A stretch of 13,934 nt of DNA, from the NCBI RefSeq assembly GCF_938020365.1, contig NZ_CALIIB010000035.1, positions 1 to 13,934 of the forward strand, in the 5' to 3' direction. Position 1 is the first letter of the stretch. Each line of letters starts with the position of its first letter. The notes under the pieces are model-generated. The model worked only from the letters and a program-made list of their open reading frames with translations. It made no database searches and was not told the DNA's origin. Position numbers and translations under genes: made by a program. Below are positions 1 to 6,316 of the stretch, piece by piece. The DNA is from an uncultured Streptococcus sp. (GTDB taxonomy: Bacteria > Bacillota > Bacilli > Lactobacillales > Streptococcaceae).

Positions 1-235
1 AGTAAGCTTCGACCTCATCTGTGTAAGTCCCTGCTTCCGTCGGATGCCAGCCAATCGTAGCGTAAATCTGCTCATAACTGTCGGCCAACTCCAAGGCGCG
101 CTCGATGGTCGGCCGGTCAAAACCGACGACATTCATATTGCTAACGCTCATTTCCGCAGCCAACCGAAGCTCTTCTGCCTCTCGACTAGCAAATTCTTCC
201 ACATTTAAATGCGTGTGTGTATCAAAAATTTTCAT
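1..235 (-). CDS. tatD: TatD family metal-dependent hydrolase (DNase), 5' part only
   Basis: The reading frame starts at ATG 235-233 and runs off the left edge, so only the first 78 codons are visible. The N-terminus begins MKIFDTHTHL, where the D-T-H-T-H is the first metal-binding motif of the TatD family, and a GWHP motif follows near residue 66. Known family members are two-metal phosphohydrolases with a TIM-barrel fold, many with 3'-5' exonuclease or DNA repair activity in the cytoplasm. A clear ribosome binding site (AAGGAAG) sits 7 bases before the ATG. The gene is divergent from the operon at 471. The family call is strong; the exact substrate is not shown by the sequence. Confidence 0.9.
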   Translation of the reverse strand, partial: MKIFDTHTHLNVEEFASREAEELRLAAEMSVSNMNVVGFDRPTIERALELADSYEQIYATIGWHPTEAGTYTDEVEAY

Positions 236-264
236 GCTTTACTTCCTTATATTTCCTGTTCTTC

Positions 265-295
265 ATTATACCAAAAAAGTCAGATAAAGGGGCAA
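265..295 (-). promoter_or_regulatory. Promoter of tatD (extended -10)
   Basis: On the minus strand a perfect TATAAT (265-270) is preceded by TGG, giving an extended -10 element. A poor -35 candidate, TTGCCC (290-295), lies 19 bases upstream. The extended -10 probably compensates for the long spacer. It would start transcription about 25 bases before the tatD ATG. Confidence 0.6.
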
Positions 296-409
296 GAGCT
301 TTACTTTCTCTCCGCCTACTTCAGAGGGTATTTATTATTTTTTCAACTCCTATCAAAAATAATTTTACTGTTTTTTGATAATTTTTTATTATTTTTCGAT
401 ATTTTGTTA

Positions 410-438
410 TTGATTATCGATATGTATTGTGATATAGT
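410..438 (+). promoter_or_regulatory. Promoter of the DUF2975/XRE operon
   Basis: TTGATT (410-415) and TATAGT (433-438) are separated by exactly 17 bases, and a TG one base before the -10 makes it extended. The spacer holds the 8-bp palindrome TATCGATA (415-422). YGATA half-sites at 397 and 418 overlap or flank the core elements, so repressor access to this promoter is plausible. The start would fall near 445, leaving a short leader before the ATG at 471. Confidence 0.65.
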
Positions 439-470
439 AAATAAAAATAGAAATTTATTTGGAGGAATCC

Positions 471-947
471 ATGTCAAAGACAAGACAAAAAACAGCTGAA
501 GATATAAGCATTGTGCTTACAAAAATCAGCCTCAGCATTTTATTCATTGCTTCCATTGTCCTGATAGCCATCGGACCTTGGGTAGTCAGCCTAGTCATTG
601 AATTTCCCTCTCCTTTCTTTCAGGGAGAAAGTCGCTATTGGATATTGTTGCTCCTAGGCTATGTCTTAGGTTGTCTGGCTCTGACCTGTATCGTGCATCT
701 CTATCGGCTCCTCAGCCGCATCGGGAAAAATCAGGTCTTTATCAGACAGAATGTACAGTATATGCGCTATCTGGGCTGGGAAGTCGGAATGGTCGCCCTC
801 ATTTCTTTCTTTATGGGCTTGACAGTCTATATGCCCATGCTCCTCGTAGCCGTTTCTTGCTGCATTTTAACCTTGATTATTCGGGTTATCCGCAATGCTT
901 TTGGCAAGGCAATTGAGCTGCAAGAAGAAGTAGACTACACGATTTAG
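471..947 (+). CDS. DUF2975-like membrane protein
   Basis: A 158-residue protein with four predicted membrane helices, at about residues 17-43, 57-78, 103-121 and 121-141. A polar loop after helix 2 carries a motif of the type IGKNQVF..QNVQYMRYLG, which resembles the F-x-x-x-N-V-x-x-[LM]-R stretch of DUF2975 proteins. ATG 471 is chosen because GGAGGA lies 4 bases upstream; an in-frame TTG at 459 lies before that site and is rejected. The next gene is a small Cro/CI regulator whose ribosome binding site overlaps this stop codon. Pairing of a DUF2975 protein with a tiny XRE regulator is common in Firmicutes, and its biochemical role is not known to me. The family call rests on topology and this motif only. 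Confidence 0.8.
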   Translation: MSKTRQKTAEDISIVLTKISLSILFIASIVLIAIGPWVVSLVIEFPSPFFQGESRYWILLLLGYVLGCLALTCIVHLYRLLSRIGKNQVFIRQNVQYMRYLGWEVGMVALISFFMGLTVYMPMLLVAVSCCILTLIIRVIRNAFGKAIELQEEVDYTI

Positions 948-955
948 GAGGGACT

Positions 956-1174
956 ATGATTCAGATAAATTTAGACCTTGTCATGGCTCAAAAACGGATT
1001 AGTGCTGGACGCTTAGCAGAATTGATTGACCTTACCCCTGCCAACTTGTCCATCTTGAAAAATAACCGAGCCAAGGCAATACGCTTTTCAACACTTAATG
1101 CCCTTTGTCGGGAATTGGACTGCCAACCCGGCGATATTCTTGAATATATCACAGATGAAACCGAGGAGGAATAA
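956..1174 (+). CDS. Small Cro/CI-type (XRE, YozG-like) transcriptional regulator
   Basis: A 72-residue protein that is almost entirely one helix-turn-helix domain. Residues 13-60 read as the five-helix Cro/CI fold, with the turn and recognition region around LAELIDLTPANLSILKN, followed by LNALCRELDCQPGDILEY, the typical end of the YozG-like/HTH_26 group. There is no sensing domain, so any signal must come through a partner, most simply the DUF2975 protein encoded 8 bases upstream. The ribosome binding site AGGAGGG overlaps the preceding stop. The phased YGATA repeats before the operon are candidate binding sites; autoregulation is inferred, not shown. Confidence 0.88.
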   Translation: MIQINLDLVMAQKRISAGRLAELIDLTPANLSILKNNRAKAIRFSTLNALCRELDCQPGDILEYITDETEEE

Positions 1175-1176
1175 AC

Positions 1177-2595
1177 ATGGAGACACCATCACAAGAACAG
1201 ATGACGGGGCAACCCTACCTTCCTTTTGAAAAAGACCAAGAACGAAAAAGCATCTTCACAGCTTTAAACATAAGGGAACTGAAGAATTTTAGAATCAGCT
1301 CCCTCATTCTCTATTTTTTAGCCTACTTTTATACAGTTGCCATCGACGGCAACAAAACCATTTACTTTTTTCCTATTGCGATTGGTCTGATTGGCCTGAC
1401 CGAGTGGTTAGTAAGAAAAATGCCGACAAGCTTGCCTCAAATCGAAAAGGATGTCTCTACTGGGCTCGAGTCCAAGCTTTTCCTGATTCTCAGTCTGACT
1501 CAAGCACTGGCACTCAGTATCTGGGGCTTTCACCCACAATTAGAAATTTTTCAGACTTTGACTCTCCACATTTCCTTTTCTTTTTATATCCTATCACGGA
1601 CGGGCTGGCTCAATCAAGGCCGCTTGGGAATCATGGTTTGGTACGATAGTATTCAGGCTTTTGTGATTCTACCTTTTAGAAACTTTTTCGCTGGTCTTCA
1701 GGTCTTTGCTCTGAGTGATAAGTCTTCAGATGCAACTACTGAAGACAGCGATTCTTCTAAAAAAGCAGTCCAAAGTACAATGATAGCAAGTAGCCTTCTT
1801 ATTGCTGGTATGCTTGTCTTCTTCGTTTGGTCACAACTCAGCCAAGTCTCTGATCGATTTGCTCTTTTCTTTAGTGATACAGCTGATGCCTTGCATCTTT
1901 TCTTTGACTTGATCTTTTCAAATCTTGATACAGACGCCATCGCTCTTCGCCTCTTCTTGGCCCTACCTATTGGCCTCTATCTCTACAGTCTGATTGTTGG
2001 CAGCTTATTGAATCAAAAGAATATCAAAGTTACCTATCAAAGCTTCCAAAATAAAATTCAGCCACTGCGAATGTTTCCTGCTTTTACAGCCTATATCATC
2101 ATCGGCAGCCTCTGCCTGACCTACGCTCTCTTTTTCCTCGTTGGTTTAGGAGAATTAAGCGAACTCCTTAGTGCTGGCACGAGCCTCCAAACTATTTCTC
2201 CTCAAAATGCCTCAACCGTTGCTGTTGCTGGCTTCTGGCAGCTTGTTCGTGTATCACTTCTAAATTTCGCTGTCTTAGCCGCCTTTTATTTGCTGGCCCA
2301 AAAGCCTCTCTGGGACCAAAAAGGCACTCGACTAGCCAGCACTATCCTCTTTATTTTCGCATTTTTACTGGCCTTGCTTGCTGGCTGGAAACTCTTTGGC
2401 ATCTACATCTATCTTTACGGTCCAACACCATTGCGCCTGATCTCCGCTTGGTTTATCCTCGTTTTACTGGTCTGGTGTGTTCTGACCCTAATTCGTTTCT
2501 ACAAGCCCATCCAAGCGATCCGAATAGGTATCTTCTACGCCCTTATTAGTTTCACGCTGCTCTGCTATCTCTATCCTCTGCTCTTAGCTGCTTGA
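1177..2595 (+). CDS. Polytopic membrane protein, DUF4153/DUF4173-like
   Basis: A 472-residue protein with a soluble N-terminal stretch of about 40 residues followed by roughly eleven or twelve hydrophobic segments. A polar interruption near residues 180-200 is rich in Ser, Asp and Lys. Near the C-terminus the pattern IYLYGPTPLRLISAWF resembles the conserved YG-x-T-x-x-R-x-x-A-x-x region of DUF4153/DUF4173 proteins, which is the reason for the family call. The ATG lies two bases after the regulator's stop codon, with GAGGAGG 7-8 bases upstream, so the three genes are probably translated from one message. No enzymatic motif is visible. Transport or sensing roles are possible but cannot be chosen between. 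Transcription would run into the repeat at 2631, whose first hairpin may end the message. Confidence 0.75.
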   Translation: METPSQEQMTGQPYLPFEKDQERKSIFTALNIRELKNFRISSLILYFLAYFYTVAIDGNKTIYFFPIAIGLIGLTEWLVRKMPTSLPQIEKDVSTGLESKLFLILSLTQALALSIWGFHPQLEIFQTLTLHISFSFYILSRTGWLNQGRLGIMVWYDSIQAFVILPFRNFFAGLQVFALSDKSSDATTEDSDSSKKAVQSTMIASSLLIAGMLVFFVWSQLSQVSDRFALFFSDTADALHLFFDLIFSNLDTDAIALRLFLALPIGLYLYSLIVGSLLNQKNIKVTYQSFQNKIQPLRMFPAFTAYIIIGSLCLTYALFFLVGLGELSELLSAGTSLQTISPQNASTVAVAGFWQLVRVSLLNFAVLAAFYLLAQKPLWDQKGTRLASTILFIFAFLLALLAGWKLFGIYIYLYGPTPLRLISAWFILVLLVWCVLTLIRFYKPIQAIRIGIFYALISFTLLCYLYPLLLAA

Positions 2596-2630
2596 TAGAG
2601 AGCGTACTTACATTCCAATATAATTATCAA

Positions 2631-2811
2631 AAAGAGGCTGGGACAAAAGTCCTAGCCTCTCAATTGTCTTTGGATTGTCGAGCAAGACGCAGTGGTTGAG
2701 TGGGCTCTATTACGCTGATTTCATCAGCTTTTACAGCCCTACTCAACTGTGCGGAGGTGGGACGACGAAATCGAATTCTAACGAATTACCGATTTCTGTC
2801 CCACTCTCTTT
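2631..2811 (+). repeat. 181-bp three-hairpin repeat, copy A
   Basis: This is one of three near-identical copies (others at 6317-6497 and 13365-13545). The outer ends form an imperfect 15-bp inverted repeat: AAAGAGGCTGGGACA at the left and TGTCCCACTCTCTTT at the right, 13 of 15 positions complementary. Inside are three hairpins. The first is GAGGCTGGGAC/GTCCTAGCCTC with an AAAA loop (2634-2659). The second is a long arm pair starting TTGAGTGGGCT and closing AGCCCTACTCAA, with GCTGAT/ATCAGC inside. The third is GTGGGAC..GAAATCG paired with CGATTTC..GTCCCAC. This copy follows the 1177-2595 gene in the same orientation. Its first hairpin could act as a terminator, although no strong T-tract follows. 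Confidence 0.9.
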
Positions 2812-2962
2812 TCTTTTATTCAAACTAGTTAATAAATACGCGAGAAACCACCCAGACCATCCCGCTTGCTTACCCTTTCAAGCAAAGTTTCTATCCTGCA
2901 CGGACTCCTTCATAGCAATACCAGCCACCCTTAAACCATAGAAGCCTATTTTATCAAGAGCA
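2812..2962. other. Gene-free stretch between repeat A and the rpmH terminator
   Basis: No credible complete gene is present. On the minus strand an open stretch from 3000 down to a TGA at 2878-2880 would encode 40 residues ending in protein-like sequence (IGFYGLRVAGIAMKESV). It has no start codon with a ribosome binding site and overlaps the rpmH terminator. It may be a decayed gene fragment or chance. Confidence 0.35.
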
Positions 2963-2998
2963 ATAGAAAAACCAGCGGTCTCGAGTCTCCACTGGTTT
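2963..2998 (-). terminator. Intrinsic terminator of rpmH
   Basis: On the minus strand AAACCAGTGG (2989-2998) pairs with CCGCTGGTTT (2969-2978) through one G-U pair, with a 10-base loop. The stem runs into a T-rich tail (GGTTTTTCTATTG). It begins 20 bases after the rpmH stop codon. Confidence 0.8.
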
Positions 2999-3018
2999 CT
3001 TTATGGTAATCGTTTGGA

Positions 3019-3153
3019 TTATGCAGCCAAAACTTTGCGTCCTTTACGACGACGAGCTGCCAATACGCGACGACCGTTTTTAGTTGACATACGGTTACGG
3101 AATCCGTGTTTGCGCGCACGACGAAGTTTACTTGGTTGATAAGTACGTTTCAC
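3019..3153 (-). CDS. rpmH: Large ribosomal subunit protein bL34
   Basis: A 44-codon gene beginning with GTG (3153-3151) and ending in TAA (3019-3021). The product is almost entirely basic, starting [20 protein letters not shown] and continuing [19 protein letters not shown], the essentially invariant bacterial L34 sequence. It binds 23S rRNA in the large ribosomal subunit. A very strong ribosome binding site (GAGGAGGT, 3161-3168) lies 7 bases before the start. It has its own consensus promoter and a terminator, so it is a monocistronic unit. It sits downstream of rnpA-yidC-jag instead of immediately upstream of rnpA, which is the commonest bacterial order. Confidence 0.97.
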
Positions 3154-3227
3154 GATGAATACCTCCTCATAGATTTTGTATTCGTTTAGCCGGCTATAAA
3201 GTGATCAGTTACTAAACATACTTTACT

Positions 3228-3256
3228 ATTCTATCGGATTCTCTCCTGTTTGTCAA
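3228..3256 (-). promoter_or_regulatory. Strong promoter of rpmH
   Basis: On the minus strand a perfect TTGACA (3251-3256) is followed after exactly 17 bases by TAGAAT (3228-3233). Transcription would start near 3221, giving a leader of about 68 bases. That leader includes the 10-bp palindrome TAGCCGGCTA at 3187-3196, a possible leader hairpin or dyad. Confidence 0.88.
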
Positions 3257-3292
3257 TAGTATTGGACGAATTGTTTCTTTTTGGAAACGAAA

Positions 3293-3925
3293 TCATTCAA
3301 ATCGTGTCGCTTCATAGAAGGGAATCAAGGCTGTCATAGCCTGCTCAAGCTCCGACAGAACTTCCTGCTTGCTTCTAGCCTCGGAAAGATTGACATCATA
3401 TTTGATCAAAACCTTGCGGACTAGCCCAGCAGCCACCTGCTGGCTTAGATGCTGCCTATTTGCCTCAGTAGCCTCGAAGCGTTGACTCTGGCCGTCTATC
3501 TGGGCAAAATAGTAAGCTGGCGGCTGAATGGGCAGATTCAGCACCCGATTTTGCTTGCTGAGACTGTGCTCGTCTTTCTTGCGCTCCATGAAGCTCACCT
3601 CCAGCGAGACCCCAAAATCTTCTGCAGTCCCATACAGGCGCAGAGCGAACATCGGTTCTGTGATGTCCCCATAGCCTCTTAGATAATTCCAAAAATGTGG
3701 GCGTAAGATCTGAGCCTGATTCAGCCAATTGCTGGTCCGCTCCAGACTCAGCTTAGGATAGAGAGCCTGAAAGTCCCGAACCAAGTTCGCAAACTCCTGC
3801 CGAGCAGCCTGGCCTCTAGCTTTCAAATCCAACATTGTCTCTCGCAGTTCCCCTGCCTTATCTGGTGAAATGTATTTACTTCCTTGAACAGTCAAAAACG
3901 ACTCAATAGCTGGAAAAAGTGACAT
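3293..3925 (-). CDS. Uncharacterised 210-residue cytoplasmic protein
   Basis: I do not recognise this protein. It starts at ATG 3925-3923 with AGGAGA 9 bases upstream, and ends TGA 3293-3295. It has no signal peptide or membrane segment. Residues 1-75 look mainly helical and charged. The middle (about 75-155) contains YLRGYGDITEPMFALRLYG and a beta-rich run around VSLEVSFMERKK, followed by PPAYYFAQIDG. The last 45 residues are again helical. A hairpin terminator lies between it and jag, and no clear promoter is seen in the 25-base gap, so it is probably expressed by read-through or from a promoter inside jag. The rpmH promoter lies 37 bases after its stop. Codon use and frame integrity suggest a real gene. 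Confidence 0.75.
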   Translation of the reverse strand: MSLFPAIESFLTVQGSKYISPDKAGELRETMLDLKARGQAARQEFANLVRDFQALYPKLSLERTSNWLNQAQILRPHFWNYLRGYGDITEPMFALRLYGTAEDFGVSLEVSFMERKKDEHSLSKQNRVLNLPIQPPAYYFAQIDGQSQRFEATEANRQHLSQQVAAGLVRKVLIKYDVNLSEARSKQEVLSELEQAMTALIPFYEATRFE

Positions 3926-3948
3926 GGAATTTTCTCCTTTCTGTATCT

Positions 3949-3971
3949 AAAAACCAGCTGAGCAGCTGGTT
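3949..3971 (-). terminator. Terminator or attenuator after jag
   Basis: On the minus strand AACCAGCTG (3963-3971) and CAGCTGGTT (3952-3960) form a perfect 9-bp inverted repeat; realistically this is a 7-bp stem with a 6-base loop. TTTTTAG follows. It starts six bases after the jag stop codon and lies only about 25 bases before the next gene's ATG, so it may allow partial read-through. Confidence 0.75.
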
Positions 3972-3976
3972 AAGAT

Positions 3977-4987
3977 TTATTCCGAATCAATATCTACAAC
4001 AACGTAGCGGTTAGGCTCATCGCCTTCTGAATAGCTAGTCACACCATCAATTCTTGAGATGATCCGGTGGATGATTTTACGCTCACTATTAGACATAGGA
4101 TCCGTATGCTGGCTGCGACGGTCTTCTAGAGCACGCTGAGCCAATTTTTGCGCATAGCTTTGCAAAACTTCAGCACGATGCTCCACATAGTCATTTACAT
4201 TTATAGAAATGTAAAAACTCTTGGAATATTGATTGTAAAGATAATTCTGAGCCAACAGCTGCAAGGCTTTCAAGACTTTACCGTGGTAACCAATCACGCG
4301 CCCTGGCTCATTCGTATCAATTTGCATATTGATTGTTCGGCGATTGTGGCTACTAGAAAGAGTCGCTTCAACATCCATTTCATCCACAATCTTTTGCACA
4401 TATGCGGTCACACTTGCGACAACTTCCTCAATATCACAATCATCCTCAACCTGGATTCCCAAGTCAAAGAAGGACGACTCAGCTGTCTCTTGCTGACTAG
4501 GTACCACTTCTGCTAAAGAGCTATCTTCCTCTGAGTCCTTCAGAGTCTGTGCTTCATCAATCGCTTGACTGGTCTTTAAGAAATCAATTACACCTGTTTC
4601 TTCCAGAATGGTACTGGCGTCTTTATCGTTTTTAAGAATTTCAGCCTTGATTTTTTCTGAAACAGCTTCACCTTCGCCTTCGGCCTTTTTGATAGCTGTC
4701 ACCACTCGCCCTAAGTCGACTGTTGCTTCACTAACACTTTGTACCGGCTCGTTTTGTGCATTGATTTCCTCAGGAACTCCTTTTACCGCCTGTTGGTTGG
4801 CCTTGGCCACAGTCGTTTCAGCAATCGGCTCCACATCTACCTGCGCAGGTTTCTTGCCAAATAAACCGAGAAAACCTTTCTTTTCACGCGAAACAACAGT
4901 AATATGTGCTCTCATTCGTGGGATATCCAGCGTTTTTAATCCATTTTGAATCGCTTCTTCAACACTTGCTCCTGTAAAAATAACCAT
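3977..4987 (-). CDS. jag: RNA-binding protein Jag/KhpB (KH and R3H domains)
   Basis: A 336-residue protein with the Jag architecture. Residues 1-52 are the Jag-N domain, with the typical SREKKGFLGLFGKKPAQV. Residues about 55-180 are an acidic, low-complexity linker. A KH domain follows, with the G-x-x-G loop as VIGYHGK at 232-238. The R3H domain at about 285-336 has its R-x-x-x-H motif in ERKIIHRI (R303, H307). In streptococci KhpB pairs with KhpA and affects cell division and elongation, probably by binding RNA. I chose ATG 4987, which gives the family-typical MVIFTG start. TTG 4993 is an alternative because AGGAGG lies only 4 bases before it. The gap to yidC is 18 bases, so they form one operon. 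Confidence 0.95.
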   Translation of the reverse strand: MVIFTGASVEEAIQNGLKTLDIPRMRAHITVVSREKKGFLGLFGKKPAQVDVEPIAETTVAKANQQAVKGVPEEINAQNEPVQSVSEATVDLGRVVTAIKKAEGEGEAVSEKIKAEILKNDKDASTILEETGVIDFLKTSQAIDEAQTLKDSEEDSSLAEVVPSQQETAESSFFDLGIQVEDDCDIEEVVASVTAYVQKIVDEMDVEATLSSSHNRRTINMQIDTNEPGRVIGYHGKVLKALQLLAQNYLYNQYSKSFYISINVNDYVEHRAEVLQSYAQKLAQRALEDRRSQHTDPMSNSERKIIHRIISRIDGVTSYSEGDEPNRYVVVDIDSE

Positions 4988-5005
4988 CTGCAAGAGTCCT
5001 CCTTT

Positions 5006-5821
5006 TTACTTTTTCTTTTTCTGTGCTTTTTGAAGGGCACGTTTTTTCTTCATTTCCAATTGGCGCTCTGCCTTTGCCTTTGCTTCACGTTCAGCAATAA
5101 TCTTAAAAGGATTGCTCAAAAGCAGGGTCTGACCGACTTGATAGGCGTTAGAAACTGTCCAGTAAAGAGCGACCCCGCTGGCTGCATACACCGCAAAGAA
5201 GAAAATCAATACCGGCATCAGGTAGGTCATCACTGCCGTCCCACCATTTTTCTCTGGCAAAGCCTTATTAGATAGCCAAGTACTAAAGAAAGTAAAGAGA
5301 GCAGCGAGAATAGGTAGGATAAAGGTCGGATCTGTTGTTCCTAGATTGAGCCAGAGGAAGTGACCTGTCTTTAGAAATTCAACTCTTGTCAGAGCTTGGA
5401 AAAGTGCCACAAGCACTGGCATTTGAATAAAGAGCGGAAGGAATGCAGCATAGGGATTGACTCCCATTTCTTTATAAAGCTTGCTGGTTTCCTCTGCTAA
5501 AGCTGCTCTGCTATCCATATCTTTGCCCGGATATTTTTCCTGAAGTTTCTTGATATGAGGCTGGACTTCCTGCATCTTTCTAGACGAGGTCGTCTGAAAC
5601 TGGAAGACTGGCAACAAGACTGTCCGAATAATCAACGTAAAGAGAATAATCCCGATCCCTGTACTTCCATTAAAGGACAAGAATTGAATCATCTCCGCAA
5701 AGAAATAAACTAATTTCTCCCAAAAATCACTTGAATTAGCAGTCACTTCGCTGGTGCCACAAGCCGTCAAAATAAGCAGCGAAGCCGCTAAAAGAAATCC
5801 TATTTTACTCTTCTTTTTCAC
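5006..5821 (-). CDS. yidC: Membrane protein insertase YidC1/SpoIIIJ (lipoprotein)
   Basis: A 271-residue YidC/Oxa1 family insertase that places proteins into the cytoplasmic membrane with or without SecYEG. The start is GTG 5821-5819, with AGGAAGG 8 bases upstream. Residues 1-21 are a lipoprotein signal ending in the lipobox L-T-A-C, so Cys21 is the likely lipidated residue. Five hydrophobic segments follow, at about 53-75, 122-142, 163-184, 196-212 and 216-236. The arginine in LIIRTVLLP (Arg66) matches the conserved hydrophilic-groove arginine of the family. The C-terminus is a strongly basic tail ending in repeated lysines, as in ribosome-binding Gram-positive YidC proteins. The start overlaps the end of rnpA by 17 bases, which implies translational coupling. 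Confidence 0.95.
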   Translation of the reverse strand: MKKKSKIGFLLAASLLILTACGTSEVTANSSDFWEKLVYFFAEMIQFLSFNGSTGIGIILFTLIIRTVLLPVFQFQTTSSRKMQEVQPHIKKLQEKYPGKDMDSRAALAEETSKLYKEMGVNPYAAFLPLFIQMPVLVALFQALTRVEFLKTGHFLWLNLGTTDPTFILPILAALFTFFSTWLSNKALPEKNGGTAVMTYLMPVLIFFFAVYAASGVALYWTVSNAYQVGQTLLLSNPFKIIAEREAKAKAERQLEMKKKRALQKAQKKKK

Positions 5822-6164
5822 AAACAAATCCTTCCTGATAAATTTTTGCAACTTTTAAGACATGCAATAAATTTTGTTCTACTTGGTGGTAGTCCAAAGT
5901 TTCAACTCCCTTGCGGGCAATAACAACAAAGTCATCCTTGGTCAAGTCCGCCCGATGCTGAATCAAGACATGACGAATCTTTCTTTTGATACTATTGCGG
6001 ACAACTGCATTGCCCAGCTTTTTACTAACTGAGATCCCCACTCGAAAATGGCGCTGATCTTTTTCTAATTTATAAACGACAAACTTTCGATTGGCAAAAT
6101 TCTGCCCATCTTTAAAAATCGCCTTGAAATTTTTTTCGCTCTTGACGCGATAGTTTTTTCTCAA
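5805..6164 (-). CDS. rnpA: Ribonuclease P protein component
   Basis: A 119-residue basic protein that supports the RNase P RNA in removing 5' leaders from tRNA precursors. The signature is intact: VSKKLGNAVVRNSIKRKIRH at residues 46-65 contains the RNR-type motif (R56, N57, K60, R61). FKAIFKDG and FANRKFVVY near the N-terminus are also family-typical. The start is TTG 6164-6162, preceded by GGAG 6 bases upstream. An ATG at 6177-6175 is out of frame. The usual streptococcal protein also starts at this point. It is the first gene of rnpA-yidC-jag and overlaps yidC by 17 bases. Confidence 0.96.
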   Translation of the reverse strand: MRKNYRVKSEKNFKAIFKDGQNFANRKFVVYKLEKDQRHFRVGISVSKKLGNAVVRNSIKRKIRHVLIQHRADLTKDDFVVIARKGVETLDYHQVEQNLLHVLKVAKIYQEGFVCEKEE

Positions 6165-6194
6165 AACTCAACTCCATCCACCAAAATTAACTCT

Positions 6195-6222
6195 ATTATA
6201 CCATATTTTCCCAAAAAGCCAA
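6195..6222 (-). promoter_or_regulatory. Promoter of the rnpA-yidC-jag operon
   Basis: On the minus strand a perfect TATAAT (6195-6200) is preceded by TGG (extended -10). TTGGCT (6217-6222) lies 16 bases further upstream as the -35. Transcription would start near 6188, about 25 bases before the TTG start codon. Confidence 0.8.
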
Positions 6223-6224
6223 TA

Positions 6225-6254
6225 AGGGCTAGGTGCGAGACGAGCCCTCTTTTT
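6225..6254 (+). terminator. Terminator-like hairpin upstream of rnpA
   Basis: AGGGCT (6225-6230) and AGCCCT (6243-6248) can pair around a 12-base loop, followed by CTTTTT on the plus strand. No plus-strand gene lies upstream, so its role is unclear; it may be a relic or may stop antisense transcription. It abuts the rnpA -35 element. The rest of 6255-6316 shows nothing I recognise. Confidence 0.35.
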
Positions 6255-6316
6255 GAATAGTTTTACCGAATGAAAGAAGCTGTTCGGAAAGAAGAGATCG
6301 GCAGTACAGCTCCAAA

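Noticed and set aside
105..499. Plus-strand frames before the DUF2975 gene
   Set aside because: They are antisense to tatD or lie in AT-rich promoter sequence, and lack ribosome binding sites.
2675..2941. 88-codon open frame across repeat copy A
   Set aside because: It runs through the hairpins of the repeat, has no ribosome binding site, and the corresponding frame is not kept past the ends of copies B and C.
3174..3190. Competence cin-box-like sequence (AACGAATA versus TACGAATA) near rpmH
   Set aside because: It lies downstream of a consensus sigma-A promoter within the leader, one base differs, and no matching T-rich context or competence gene is present.
4148..5275. Several plus-strand open frames of about 110-120 codons
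   Set aside because: They are antisense shadows of jag and yidC, with no start signals and low-quality composition.
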